64,000 bases of DNA, from assembly GCA_023690525.1 (NCBI GenBank), contig CM043016.1, forward strand, positions 62,772,858 to 62,836,857, read 5' to 3'. This DNA comes from Holotrichia oblita (lineage: Eukaryota; Arthropoda; Insecta; Coleoptera; Scarabaeidae). A program made the position numbers and the translations under genes. Positions 23,899 through 36,800 of this stretch are shown here, in pieces. Numbering within the stretch: position 1 is the first letter of the stretch; each line of letters starts with the position of its first letter. The notes under the pieces are model-generated. The model did no database searches. It was not told the origin of the DNA and saw only the letters and a program-made list of their open reading frames with translations.

Positions 23899-24298
23899 GT
23901 TATTGTTGTTTGAATTGTATCTAATTTTTTAGGGGCTTTCCATTACAACTTTATTGGCTATTTTTAAATTGTACTGAACTAAGATTTGGTAATTTTTTTC
24001 TGAAGGATGTATCGCATAATAACGGGCTACTCATATTTGAGATTATACAAACCCATTGATAATTTCATCAGTGGCTATGCAAAGTTTTCAACTTGATCTA
24101 TTATATTATTTTATAGATGTTGGTTAATCCAAAGGATAATTAAAAGAACTTCTTAGTTAAATATATTTTTATTTGCGGAATAATAAAGATTTAATTAAAT
24201 TTGATCAGTCTATCGGATAATTTTCTGTTTAAAACGAAATAAAAATAGAAAAATTAATAGTAGAAATAATAATAAATAATAAGTAGAAAAGTAAAAAA

Positions 24299-24510
24299 CA
24301 ACGCTAGTTACATAACTACAATAATAAATAAAGAAGTAATAAATAAAAAATAACACTAGTTACATAACTACAACAATAAATAAATAAAGAAATAAATTAT
24401 AAATAGAAAAATAAAAATAACGCTAGTTATATAACTACAACAATAATAAATAAAAAAATAAATTATAAATAGAAAAATAAAAATAACGCTAGTTATACAA
24501 CAACAAAACT
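24299..24510. repeat. Minisatellite, about 66-bp unit, 3-4 copies
   Basis: AACGCTAGTTAYATAACTAC followed by an A/T-rich tail (AATAAATAAA..., ATAGAAAAATAAAAAT) is repeated at about 24300, 24353, 24419 and 24485, the last copy partial. It lies directly 3' of the minus-strand transposase stop codon. Confidence 0.8.
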
Positions 24511-24529
24511 TCTTCTCATTCTATTTTAG

Positions 24530-25855
24530 CTAATAATGGGTCCAATAGCCGTTCCGGTGAATAACTTCTTCCAGTCGTCCACGCATGGATGCCACAAGAT
24601 TAGCACAGGTTTGCCTGCCTCTAAAACTATCCCATATTTCGGTGACATGGTTGTGGAGATTTTCTCGATTCCGCGGTACTGGCACGTCACGTTGATCCCA
24701 CATATTGCCCATAGCCGACCATAAATTTTCTATTGGGTTTAGATCTGGGGATTTGGCTGGCCAAGGAATTAATTCAATTTCGGGATGATCCTCGAACCAG
24801 TCTCTTACTACTCTTGCGGTATGTACCGCGGAATTGTCTTGCACAAACGTAATTGGTTGAGGTGCGGGATATATCAGTCTCACACTGGGAAGCAGAACGT
24901 CCTCTAAAATGCTAATGTACTGCATTGCATCCATGCGTGGTTCGATACGACATAGTTCTCCAGGCCCGGCGCTCGACATCCAGCCCCAGTATGCGAGACT
25001 TATACGGCTACTCTTCCGGATCCTGACAACATTTCGTTCTTCCAGTCTAGTGTTATTAGGACGCCATTCTAGTTTGCGGGAATCTTGAGAAGTAGAAAAT
25101 ACCTTCTCATCGGAAAAAATAACTGTATTCCAGTTGCGGTTTAAATGCGTATTAGCAAATTCCAATCGACGCTCAGTATGGCGTCCTAAAAATTCTACCT
25201 TTTTTGCAGGACGTCGACAATGAATATTACTCTTGTGAAGAAACTTTCTTATGGTGCTGGGATGGCAGTTCAAGCGTAATTCTTCTTTAATTTTAACAGC
25301 ACTCGTGATTGGATTTTGCTGGACATAATCCAAAACTCTATTGGCATCTTCCACACTAAGTTTGGATGGCTGTCCCGGTCTTGGCTTGTCCCTTAGTGCT
25401 ACATCTTCATTTTCGGTTCGCCACCGATTGACCCAAAAATTGACGACCGACTTCTATAAATAAGAGAGAGACGAACTGAATATTAATTGCTTACGTTGTA
25501 ATGCAACAAAAGGAAAAAGTTATAAACATACAGTTTTATAGTTACACTGATTATTTTGTTAGTCAAATTGGCGTTGTATGCTAAATAAGTATTTGTTGTT
25601 TAATTTAGTAACTTAGTATAACCAGCGCCAAAACTCTTGATTGTTAAAGCTTTCAGACTAAATATTGTTTGTCCGCTTTTACAAAATTAAAGCAAAATAG
25701 AATAAAATACTATCTCTCAAATAATTCATTTAAAACAATAAAATAAAGATATTACTTACCGACAAACCAACTTCAGCAGCAACTTGCCTGTAGGACAAAC
25801 CACGCTCCCAAAGAGTTACTATTTTTGCTCGCGTTTCTATGCTTGTTTTGGGCAT
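24530..25855 (-). CDS. Intact Tc1-like (DD35E-spaced) transposase with one intron
   Basis: Two exons, minus strand. Exon 1 (25855-25760) starts ATG and encodes MPKTSIETRAKIVTLWERGL to GLS, followed by GTAAGT. Exon 2 (25453-24530) follows TTATTTATAG and continues in phase 0 with KSVVNFWVNRW, so the intron (25759-25454) splits the first HTH. The product is 339 residues, normal for Tc1. The second HTH spans about residues 60-115, with the linker DKPRPGQPS. The triad reads D147 (FSDEKVF), D238 (VQDNSAVHTA) and E274 (SPDLNPIENLW), with 35 residues between the second and third. No internal stop was seen. Introns are uncommon in Tc1 transposases. Without the intron the N-terminal HTH would be missed. 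Confidence 0.88.
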
Positions 25856-27099
25856 CTTCACAGCGATTGAATCAATACTAAAGATTCAAACTCAAGACAA
25901 AAGGCTTTTATATCGACAAATATGTAGAAAAATGCGATAACTATATTACTTTTTCCCCACTTTCGGCTTAATGAAATAGTAACGTAATTATTAGAAGATA
26001 CTTACTTAGTGCTTATAATGGGTTTAATCCATCAGGTAATTAAATTCTATGTTTGTCATTAGAATATAGTAATACTTTGTAATTAACAATTTTTAGAAAA
26101 TTATGACTATTAGCGTACTGGGTTTACATATGCCATTTTGGAGTAATGCTTCAAAAACATTGTAGATCATTAAGATAATGGTAGATTACTAAACATGTCT
26201 AGCGCACAATAAATTATATTTGTCTAATCTCTACTTTATTATTATACTATCTAGTGGATTAATAACTTAGGTTAAAATATTCACCTATGAGATTGTTGTG
26301 CTTCAAAAGAAATTTAATTACTAATATCTACATTTAACAGCTTATCCTATAGTTCTTCTTAGAATGAATTACATGTTTAACCAGCGATTTTACTTTTAAA
26401 CTAACATAGTATCTAAATTGTTAAGTAATATGACGAGAATAAACGTCACATACAGAAAGAAATATGTAGTCTGTATTTTTCATTTATGAAATTATTGCAA
26501 GAAACTTTTCAATAAATATTTTCTAATTAAATATGTTATTACAACAAAAGAAAACAACAAGAGCTATGGCAGTTTACACTAATAATGAAGATCAAAAAAG
26601 TAACAGGGCTGCTCACCAACGATAAAGACAATTTAACTCTTTTTGATATTACAAATATTTCAATTTATTTTCAGGACTATTTCGGGGTTACAGTTATGTT
26701 ATGATTGGTAACTACCACATACTAAACATGAGCTAAAATGCAATTCCCGACTTAGTTTCAACATGTATTATTGAATGTTAATTCGATGAAGCAGTCTCAG
26801 TTAATAACTCGATTACGTCTTTGATGAAGATTAAAAACATAGTGCAATATTTGTAATATAAAAAAGTATCTCTTAGCCTTGGTCATTTGCATGCTTTTGA
26901 GCCTTCGGTATACGTTATTTAAGTTCCAACTCGGTATATAATTTAATTTTCACGATTGTTTCAATCTCATTACAATAAAAATTGTCTGTTTCAACTACCA
27001 CCAATAACGCATAATGGAACCTTGAGCGAACTACTGGAATATTCATAATCGACATTATCAAGACTTTTTATTTTAAAATGTCGGATTTTGAATAGTTTT

Positions 27100-27113
27100 G
27101 TAGTGGTGTTTCA

Positions 27114-27153
<40 letters not shown>

Positions 27154-27165
27154 TATATGCATACA
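27100..27165. repeat. (TA)n microsatellite
   Basis: About 50 bp of near-pure TA dinucleotides with occasional C interruptions. Confidence 0.85.
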
Positions 27166-27786
27166 TATAAACTTATGTTAAATAATTATTGTAATGTGAT
27201 AAACCACAGAATCTTCTATGGACAGAAATTTCTGTTGTGATAAACAATAATGTTGCAAGTTACTAAAATTGCACAATACTATGCCATACATTCTTGTGTT
27301 TTCCTTGCCGCAAAATAATGTGTATTTAACTCGATGTTAGTTACCCTTGGACAATAATAATAAGATGTATTATACGTAAAATAAAACGGTAGAATAAATT
27401 AAGAAAATTTCTAATTATGTATAAGTACTAATTACTGAAATTATATATAAATGTAAATATTCTCAATTTCGTTACTTTGTAAAGATAAAGTATGAAAGCT
27501 GATCATATGATCGCAATGAAATTTCAATTTTAATGCCGTAGAAAAATCTGGAAATATCGAAATAACCACATACAGAGGAGTAACCGTGTATGCATTACAT
27601 TACACTATAGTTATATTTGTATACTAAATCATACAAATATGCAGCAACTACTGCCATTGCCGACAGCGAGACCTCGACTGTGGATACGACCTTGAATGAG
27701 GGGTTATTGCAGGTATGGTATTATCGGTATATCTCGTGGTATAAGAATGGGACAGCACTGTCCAACGATTAAATCGCGCTGGTGTA

Positions 27787-28661
27787 CGTCACGGTCCAAA
27801 TAATCCCATAACAACTCAATCGGGTTACAGTGCGGACTTTGAGGTGGCCAGGTCATTAATGTCAGGATTCCTTCTTCTGATTGTCGTTCAAAATAGTTCT
27901 TTACTATCTTGGCGGTGTGTTTCGGGTCGTTGTCCTGTTGGTAAACGAACCCTCTGCCTTTTATATCAAGTCCTGCTGGTATTCCGTGTTTCTGCAGTAT
28001 ATCCAGATACACATCTTTTGTCATTTTTTCACTAATTTGGACTAACTTTCCAACAGAACAGCCCCAAAACACCCCCAGACCATAACATTACCCCCACCGT
28101 GTTTTACTGTCTTCACAACACATTCATCCAACAGCCTTTCTCCCACACGACGGCGAACAAATGTGTACGTTTATTACTAAAAATTTCGAATTTGGACTCA
28201 TCAGTCCATAAAACTTTTTTCCACTGTTCAACTGTCCAGTTTTTATGGGTGTGTGCCCAAGAAAGTCTTTTTCGCTTATGTTGGGCTGAAAGACGTGGTT
28301 TCTTTGCGGCTACGCGACCTTTCAACCTAGCTTCTGCTAAACGTCGTTTAACGGTTGTTACGCCAATTGTTTTCCGATGATGAACATTAAAATCTGCGGC
28401 GATTTCAGGAGCCGTAAGTCGTCGATTTCGCAAACACATCACTCTAATATACTTGTCTTCATTGCTTGAAGTTGCCCTTGGCCGTCCACTGCGTCTACGA
28501 TCATTAAGTTGGCCAGTTTCTCCCATTATTTTAATTGTTTGTCGCACGCAGTATTCGGAAACTTTCAATCGTCGTGCAATTTCTCGTTTGGAAAGATTCA
28601 TTTCATGTAAAGTTATGATTCGCGACCTTTCCAAAAGGGTTAACTGCTTTCGCTTCGCCAT
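27787..28661 (-). pseudogene. Tc1-like (DD38E-spaced) transposase, N-terminal and central part
   Basis: It begins MAKRKQLTLLERSRIITLHE at 28661. Two HTH domains follow (REIARRLKVSEYCVRQTI; GRPRATSS linker), then WTDESKF with the first D. A frameshift near 28175 and a second near 28075 break the frame. The reading resumes at VGKLVQISEKMTKDVYLDIL and QQDNDPKHT (second D). The glutamate lies in NPIELLWD, 38 residues after the second D; the usual SPDLNPIE is mutated to SPHCNPIE. The reading stops at LDRDV, where the 4.3-kb element is inserted. The 38-residue spacing agrees with the DD38E (Intruder-like) group as I recall it. Confidence 0.87.
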
Positions 28662-29449
28662 TTGGCAACAAATAACTTAAAACACAATTTACTATCAACA
28701 CTTCTTTACAGTATCACGTTCGTCAAACTAATCAACCGAAATAAATAAGTACAGAACCAAATATTTAAATGTAAATAGAGGGAGTATTTCCTAATTATAC
28801 ACGTAATAATCCTCATTTAACCCGACTATAAATTAACCAATATCTACTTCCGATTAAGGGATTACGGACCCCAACTGTTTATGACCTAAATTGCCGTATT
28901 TCTAAGAAACTGAATTCTTTCTAAACTAATCTGCAAATAGTTTTCGTACTTATTTAAAATTACGTATTTATGTCTCAAATTATTGGTTTTAATATTACAT
29001 TCTTGTATAATGCGCTTGTCTATTTATATTCATTGAAAATTCACTTTTTATCTAGTGCGATTAAACTTAAGGACGGTAGTGTATATGTATCTTTTTGTTT
29101 GAATATATTTGTTAACGGTTCTGTTGAAATTAAAAAATAGCTTTCTTTAAGTTTAAATACGCAACAGTTCATGTTATTTAGCCTTTCTCTTAAATACATA
29201 CAACCTTGGGCAAATGTGTTAGACACCCTCATAAAACCCCATTATTATAAGTATTATTACACTTCCAAGAAAATGAGCATCGAATTTATACTTAACTTAC
29301 ATATTTAGTGCTTACTTTGGGACAATAGGTAAGCAGGCAGCAATGTTTCGATTTTAAATATTAGTGTATTGTGAACGCGATTGGAGAGAGGTATGCGTTA
29401 GAAGCTTATAACCAGGATATTTTGTGTTGGATACTTTCATTTTTATGGA

Positions 29450-29990
29450 TTAAACTTAATTTAGTGAAACAATGCCAAAAGTTTGTGAATTAACCAAAGT
29501 AGAACGTGGGCAGACAGTCTTACTTAAAACACAAAGTAAGACTTTAATCGCTATAGCGAGAATAATGAAGTATTCGCGATGTGAGGTTCGTACTACCCTG
29601 CAACGATATGAATAGTGGATCGTCAACAAATCGACCAAAAAGCGGCCGGAAACGCCTTTCGAATCTATGAAAGTAAAGCTTGTCTAACACAATTGGCCAA
29701 GACTGTACATGAATTTGAACTACCTCTTCATTCTCACTTAATATCAATGATCAATTCTCGGAAGAAAAACGCTAGTGCTAGAGTTAGTCTCCTTTTATTC
29801 AAATTAGTTCCTTGTCAATATTTTATTGCAAATTTGGATTCTACCGCTAATAACACATTTCAGATTTTGTCTGAAACATTTTTTGAATTCATGATACGTG
29901 GCGCAGTAATCGATTAAGTAAATGAGTTGTTTAAAAAAATATATTTGATTACGACATTCTTTTTTTGTAAAATACATGAAATAATTTTAT
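29450..29990 (+). pseudogene. Tc1-like transposase remnant with internal deletion
   Basis: The + strand from 29472 reads MPKVCELTKVERGQTVLL and IARIMKYSRCEVRTTL, the N-terminal HTH of a Tc1-like transposase. After a stop and frame change comes SGSSTNRPKSGRKRLSN, the GRPR-type linker. Little of the DDE domain is readable afterwards. No convincing ends were found. Confidence 0.65.
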
Positions 29991-30682
29991 TTGCGAAATA
30001 AGCACACTCTGTATTTTTTCTTTCAAATTGTGATCCGCTAAGATGGGGTAAAGCGGATCGGTCTCATATTTTTGGGCCGGGAACCCGTTTTAATATGAAT
30101 ATGGTAAATCATTTTAGAATTTAAAAAGTATTTCTACTCGCTATGTTTACTGAAAAAGGAAAAAAAGGCCAAATTCAGTGTTTTTATCTCTCCTCATTTT
30201 ACATTTCATCATTAAATAATTTAATCATCCATTGGTTCTCCGTTACACGCCGTCTATGCACAAACTAGTCAGACCACAGGAGTTACAGCTTATTTCGGCT
30301 TTTATAAATGTCAACTATAGCTATTATTTTACATTAATCAAATTAGATCATATTCTAACACCAACCTTATTAAACATTTAACGAGCAACGATGCATCTGT
30401 GAAATGAAAGCATTACGAATTTACTTGAGTATAATATATTGAAATACATATGCATATTATGCAGGGATATAGCATGTTTTTAAACTAAAAACTACTAAAG
30501 CTTGAAGAAGCATACTTTAATTTTAAGAATACTTAAAAAAATAATAGTAAAGATTTTATTTATTGTCATATCTAATATGTTTAATTGCGGATTGTAGAAA
30601 TATCTATTATTTTAGTATCTTTGCATTGTTTTTAGTATTTCATAGCATACGTAATAGAAACTATTATTTTCTATTGTTTCAG
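29991..30682. other. Sequence upstream of the first exon found
   Basis: AT-rich DNA. A short hairpin (GATCCGCT and AGCGGATC) lies at about 30032-30059. The start codon and promoter of the FN3 gene must lie here or farther upstream, but I cannot pick them out. Confidence 0.4.
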
Positions 30683-30840
30683 AATTTTTACATTTCTGAT
30701 TATTTATTTGCTGGAACTTAGTGGTCCAAAGGTGCTAGCCCAACCCGCATTAAATATTTTTAACTTCCGGAAACATTATTCTTGTGCTCTTACGAATGAC
30801 TCTTCGGATTCTGCATTGTTATGGGATTATCAAAACACAG
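30683..30840 (+). CDS. Exon a: signal-peptide-like start
   Basis: After TTGTTTCAG the open frame reads IFTFLIIYLLELSGPKVLAQ, a hydrophobic run ending in a plausible signal-peptidase site (VLA-Q), then the mature start NIFNFRKHYSCALTNDSS. The donor CACAG/GTAGGT leaves phase 1. The initiator ATG must be in an earlier exon because the frame has none. Confidence 0.75.
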
Positions 30841-33800
30841 GTAGGTACACCCTAAAAAAATTCTATAGTACACATAAATTATTGAGTAGAATATTTGTTT
30901 TTTTTTGCAAATTATCTATTGAAATTGACAACAATTCCAAAGAAAAGCAAACACAAAAAAAAATACACTGAAAAAATGAATACATCTTTTGGACAAAATA
31001 TTTATAATAATAATGAATTAAGACTGTATAATTTCTATTAAATAACGTAAAATGTATAAATGCATTTGACCTGAACTAGATAATAGGTCATTGAACCCCT
31101 ATTCAAAATAACTCAAAAATCCGATTCTGTATACTGTCTGCAAATTTGATCACAGTAAAAACAGGAACTCATTCCAGTACGTTGCTATCACAGTGAGATC
31201 TTTGACACTTTCGTAATGTTTATTATCGGTAAATATTTTTGTTACTAATATTCCTTAAGGGTTTTGGATGACGCTCAGGTCAGATGAACGAGCTGGTCAA
31301 AGTAATAGTAGCTGTTAGCAATACCATGACATTATTTTGATAAAACCAATATTTTATTCGTTTAAAAGTATAGACAATAGTATTGTCTTGCTGACGTATC
31401 TAGTTTGCGACAACAAAATTGATTAGAACCGTTTCCAAAACTTGTTTATAGAAATTGCAATCTATCCAAATCATAATACTATTGCCACCTAAATTTAGAT
31501 TTAAGGCAACTTACAACATACCTACGTGTTAGAAGCATGTTATAGGATAAGAAGAGTACTCTGTACTAAAATCCAACAGCTTTCCAACTGCAACGATCGG
31601 TTGCGGAAAAGCTGTAGCTAGAAATGATCTGAAATTTTGGTATTACACACTAAAGTCGATGCGGGCCATTTATCTAAAATATTTTCAAGATGGCGACGCT
31701 CCGGAGTATACCGAAAGTAGGCACTAACTTCGTAATTTTAAATGGAATACCCTATATATTATATTGTTACGCTTTTACATTCTACATGAAATTCTAAATA
31801 TATTTTATGTATAATATCATACATCTAAATTTAACCGCTTTTGACTTATTGAAGTTCTTGTGATAAAATTGACGTTTGCAGGCAGAAAATAAATTGCGCT
31901 TTTTCTTTTGGAATTGAATACCTCGGGAACTGTTTTACGCAGGGTTTTAGTACAGGGTGTATTAATTAAATTTACTTAATTAATTAATTAAATTCATTAG
32001 GTATATTAAAGAATTCAAAAATGCAATGATATACATGTTCCATTAAAAGTACAAAGTAAGCTAATATAAAGATAAAACTCATCGCCTTGTATATAATAAC
32101 ATAGTTTTTCTGCTATAGAGACCTAGATATCTATTACTAACAATATATAGGGATGAATTATGAAAAATTATTTTGACATATGAAGTCTGTATTTTTTCTT
32201 AGTGTAATATGTTTTACTTAAAATTATTCAAATTAGTAATTATTTTAAAATATTCACTTCTAGCGTACGAACGAAATATTGTAAAAATTTGATCAAGTTT
32301 TATTTAATTATACATTTACTTAGAATTGATGAACTTAAATGCGACATATGTGTGTGTATGTTAGACAGTGTAACGTAATTTAATTTTCCTATTATTATTA
32401 TTATTGTGTGTTAGCTCCTGATCCCTCTAAGACAATATTTTCTGCGACATGGGAACAAACATCAACAGGATGCACATTCATCAATACACATAGCAGTAGT
32501 ATATGGATTGATGATTTTGACTTTAAACCAATATTGGATTACCGTTGGGAAGGTTTGTATCATATAATACCTATTTGGCTATTTGAAATTAGAGTTAATC
32601 TATTCTTGTAGGTATTGAAGGAACCGAATTGAGCTTTGGTGATCCAGTCGATGTGTATAAACCAAAGGAAGATAGTTTTCGTATATCGTTTTCGTTTAAA
32701 GGGGTAGAAATTCATATTCTACTATGTGATCGTCAATTTCAAGGACGTAGGAGCACTCGCTATGGAAACTGTTATTGGTTAGGGTTTGGTGCAAACAAAG
32801 GGATAAAACATTTTCTTAGAAAATGTAAAAAGTAGAAGAGGAAATACCAGATATACTCGGTAAATATGCGTCGAGCCCGTGCAGTACAAATAAGCATGAA
32901 GTAAGTATAATTCTAGTTGCAAATAGCAATAAGAAATTTGTTAAAACAAAAACACATATTTTGTCAAAGGCATTTATTTCACACAAATAGTGATTTGTTG
33001 AGTTAAACATGTTTATACATTTGAGAATATTATTATTACTTTTGCCAGTAAATATTAATTGGTTCAAATAAATATTTTTTTGGTTGAGAATTCAAAAAGT
33101 ACACACAAATTACATATTAAACATATTAAATTGGCCGCAAATTTAAATTGTTTTTGGATTTTGCCGATTTGTTGAATTTTCTAATTATTATGTAAAATAT
33201 GTCGTGACTATTTTTAAGGTACGGTTAGTTTGAATAATCATATTGTGGAACCGTTTACATAATAATATTCGTTACATAAAGATTATGACACATTACAATA
33301 AATAAAAATATAGGTAGATATAAAGCACAAACGTTATTTTAAAAATTAATTTTATTGAAATAAGAATTTCCATAAAGTAGAAGATAAAATACAACTGGCA
33401 TGATTGTCCAAAAGCGTAATACATGTCGAAGAAAATTATTCAAACTAGAGCATTAAAAAGAAGAAAAAAATAAAAGCTATGCGGAGGATATTGTGCTTAG
33501 TTATAGTGAAGAGGTATTTCTAGAACATTTTAGAGTACCTCGTGATACAGTAAATATGTTGGGAAACAAGTTTGATGAAAGTAACTATTTCCCACGTACA
33601 GAAACAAGATTTTTTATGTGTTGTGGGTGTTTAGTTGCAGTGACTCCGTAAGCTGTATTACTTGTCTGGCTATTACTGCAACTCTCGCGGTGTAGTTTGG
33701 TGTGTGTAAGTTGTGTTCAAATGGCTTTGTGACAGCATCATATCGCCTTTTATGATGCAGCGCTGTTAATCACTTTGCTCCCAACAGCGAATGGCAAGTC

Positions 33801-36800
33801 GATCCGGGATTAAACTCTCTGAAAAAATGTCACCGTTCCTCCAGAAAATCGATCCTAACCACTGCGGCCATCGACCCGTTATAAATTCAATAGAATATTA
33901 GGGAATAAGTGTATTCTAATCTTTTGTTGGTATGCTGATCATGAGGCAGCTTCCTTTCGCGATGTGGCTGATCGATTTGACATACTATCGGCAGATTGCA
34001 TGTTGTAAATCGATCGAGTTAGTCATTTTATAAGTGATATGTCAACCATAGTAATAAAATGGCCAACCGAAGAGGAAATTCATAAACGGAATACCGACTC
34101 ATCGGTATTCGGTTGATGATGAGTACCCACGCGTTCTCGAAACACGAGTCTCGATTAATCAATCAAAGTTGTGGCATTTGGTGATACCGATGTTATATCC
34201 GTTTTTTTTTATAGTTCAAAAACGGTTTCCAAATCTGTTTATTCTGCGCAACTAGTACGGCGCACTTTACAAACTGTCCTACGATTATCCACACCGACTG
34301 AACCAAAACAAACCTAATGTAAGCATACAGAACGCATTAAAGGAGAAATCATACTGAATTGAATATAGCTGATGCAACGAAATGAGCTTACTAGGGGAAA
34401 TCATGGGCCGGTACCTTAAATGCACAATATGTGTCTCATTTTTTATTGGTGGTCTCAGTCACGTGATACGTTAGTAGTCGGGAGAAACCGTAAACCGTTG
34501 GTCAATATGATTCCAAAAGAAACAGTTTTCAACATGTTTTTAGTTTTATCAGTCAGCACGGTCAACACATTCCGTTCCATCAGCTGGATTCAAGTCAGTA
34601 CCTGGTCAGTACGATGTTGTCCTTGATGTGGTGTGTACGCTCGCATCGTTTATCATTTTTGTCTTCTTTATGCTCAACGGCTATTGAAGAACAACATCCT
34701 AAACAGATGCTGCCGATTTTACGACTTATTACAAAAAGTTACGCGACTTATTAAAAGTTTAAACGTGTAGCAATGTATAAGGTTAATTTACCAATTTTCT
34801 TCGACATGTATTACAGTGTTGTATTTTATATTCAAAAAAAATTTAAATGTTGTCATGTAACGAACATGCATGTCCAGAACGTTTGAAAATTTTCAACAAA
34901 TCTATTCAACTTTCAATTTAAGTTCAGTGTTATAGGATTAAGTTTCCATATATAGGAAACAGATGCAGATAGACATCCAATAAAAAAGCAGAGAATATTC
35001 TTCCATTTAAGATACCGCCACATGGTCTAACTTAAACTATGTAAACATAAACTAGTACTACTACATAAAGCTCAGTATGTGGGGTAATAAATGATCCGAT
35101 GCATAAAATTTAAGTGGTAATCATGGCAGAGATTACAGAAAGAAATTAAAAGATGTAGGCACTGCTAAAAAATGTTGAAAAACATAACATCCAATGGTAG
35201 TGTCAAAAACATAGCCAAAAAATACTCACGTTCAATACTTTCAAACAATAATGCCAAAATGTTTTAGCTTTTGTAGAAACAATCCTACTATAATAAAAGA
35301 ACTACTACAAAATAGATAGAGATATTATACATAAGAACCTAATGATAATAAGTTGGATTATTTTTTGAACAGGGAACATCATGAAAAATTTCGTTGGATG
35401 GTTTTATTTTTAAATTTTCTTCGTAAAATTTGATAACATTTTCTGCGCATCCCTTATACTGTTGACCAGTTTTTGACATTGTGTTTTGAAGAACCATTAT
35501 TGCCTAACGTTCGATCAAAAAATATTTTTCTGTTAAATAGGGTAGGTAACCAAAAAAGTTTGCGATATTATAATTGATCAAAATATACTGGAAAGCCGTA
35601 GTAAGCCAAATATCGTCAAAGGCCGTCTGCTTTGTTTTCATATGAATACCATATACATAAAGTTCCTTTTATTTTTCATGTAGGTTTCAAATGAATGATA
35701 AAAAGTATAGATTTGTATTGTAAAAAAAAGGTTGCTTTCTGTGCAGAGGAAATGGAATATTCTGTATAATCGGCATTATTTTAGGTTTGTAGATCTTGAG
35801 AAAACTAGACACATATATTTTAAAAAAGATTCAATTATGTCTCTTATCAACCAAAATATTGGACTTCCGCGTAAGTGATACAGTGATGTGCTTTAGTATT
35901 GACTCAAAGTGCCATAAAACTTTATAAATATTACCCTTATGTATATACCGGGTGTTAGTAAATAAGTGCGACAAACTTCAGGTGGTGATTCTGCATGCAA
36001 AAATAATGACAGTTTGCTATATAAACGTCCGTCCGCAAATGCTTACTTTCAGTGTTATAGGGTGTTAAAGTTTTTTCTTAAAAACTGACGATTTATTTAT
36101 TGCTCTGAAACCGGTCGAGATAGGCAAATGAAATTTGGTGGGTTTAAGAGATGGTTATTGCGCATTTCTTGACATCTAACCAAGAATTTTATATTCATCA
36201 TTGGCGTGCATACGGGTAATGATCTTAATTTTTTTTTCAAAAAAATGGTATGCCACTGAGATATTTTAAATTAAAAATCATTTTTGAATTTGCCATTCAA
36301 TTAGTGATAAAAAAACCTCTCTTGCCTTTTTTTTCGTGTGAGGCGCCGTTTTTATGCAAAAAAATAAAACATCTTAACGTGTATATTTCATTTCTTTAAT
36401 ACATTATCTAGTAGGCTACTGTCGACATTCAATATCAATGCATTGTTAAATACAAATATTTTAACGAAGTGTCAAAACAGCAACTTATCATTATTAAGCT
36501 TTTAGTTAGCTATAAAATTTATTATATATAACTGTCATTATTTTTGCATGCAGAATCACCCCCTGAAGTTTGTCGCACTTATTTACTAACACCCTGTATA
36601 TGTATATAGCCGACTGCTTTCGAGGGATGAATCAGTACTAAAGCACATCACTACATACAAACTATAATACCGGTTATATAGTTTATTTTGTTTTATACTG
36701 CTGATAAAAACAAAAAGGACAAATTCGATGTTGATAATATGATATATGATAATAACTAATTATATTCTGCTGATAGCTTTACTTGGCTTTTATGTTGGGT

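Larger units (their letters stand above)
23493..27784 (-). mobile_element. 4.3-kb TA-flanked insertion carrying an intact Tc1-like gene
   Basis: The inverted ends CACCAGCGCGATTTAAT (then SGTTGGACA, about 26 bp) are flanked by TA at 23491-23492 and 27785-27786. The interior contains the intron-bearing transposase gene at 24530-25855, a minisatellite, a hairpin and about 1.9 kb of AT-rich DNA with no gene (25856-27784). At 4292 bp it is long for a Tc1 element; it may be one element with long flanks, or a MITE-like shell that received the transposase-bearing element later. I found no second set of ends around the gene. Confidence 0.78.
23142..29081 (-). mobile_element. Dead Tc1-like element split by a 4.3-kb insertion
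   Basis: The inverted ends CACTACCGTCCTTAAGTTTA are flanked by TA (23140-23141, 29082-29083), and the target itself is palindromic (GATACATATGTATC when rejoined). The total is 5940 bp; removing the TA-flanked insertion (23493-27784) leaves about 1.65 kb, the normal Tc1 size. The transposase reads on the minus strand, with its N-terminal and central parts at 28661-27787 and its C-terminus at 23490-23326. Confidence 0.88.
33470..34125 (+). pseudogene. Harbinger (HARBI1-like) transposase remnant, interrupted
   Basis: The + strand reads EEVFLEHFRVPRDTVNMLGN (about 33500-33570). After an unrelated insertion it continues ILIFCWYADHEAASFRDVAD and RFDILSADC, then IVIKWPTEEEIHK (about 33915-34085). 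This is the N-terminal HTH region of PIF/Harbinger transposases ('L..LWFLA...S.R.VADRF..S' and 'IKWP'). The insertion at about 33609-33855 is a retroelement 3' end. No DDE part is readable. Confidence 0.75.

Noticed and set aside
33609..33855. tRNA-derived SINE
   Set aside because: A GTTCAAATG word resembles a B box, but there is no convincing A box or clover-leaf, and the sister copy adjoins retroelement coding sequence.
34420..34626. 68-codon frame downstream of the Harbinger remnant as its C-terminus
   Set aside because: It lacks the Harbinger DDE motifs and does not align with the expected region.
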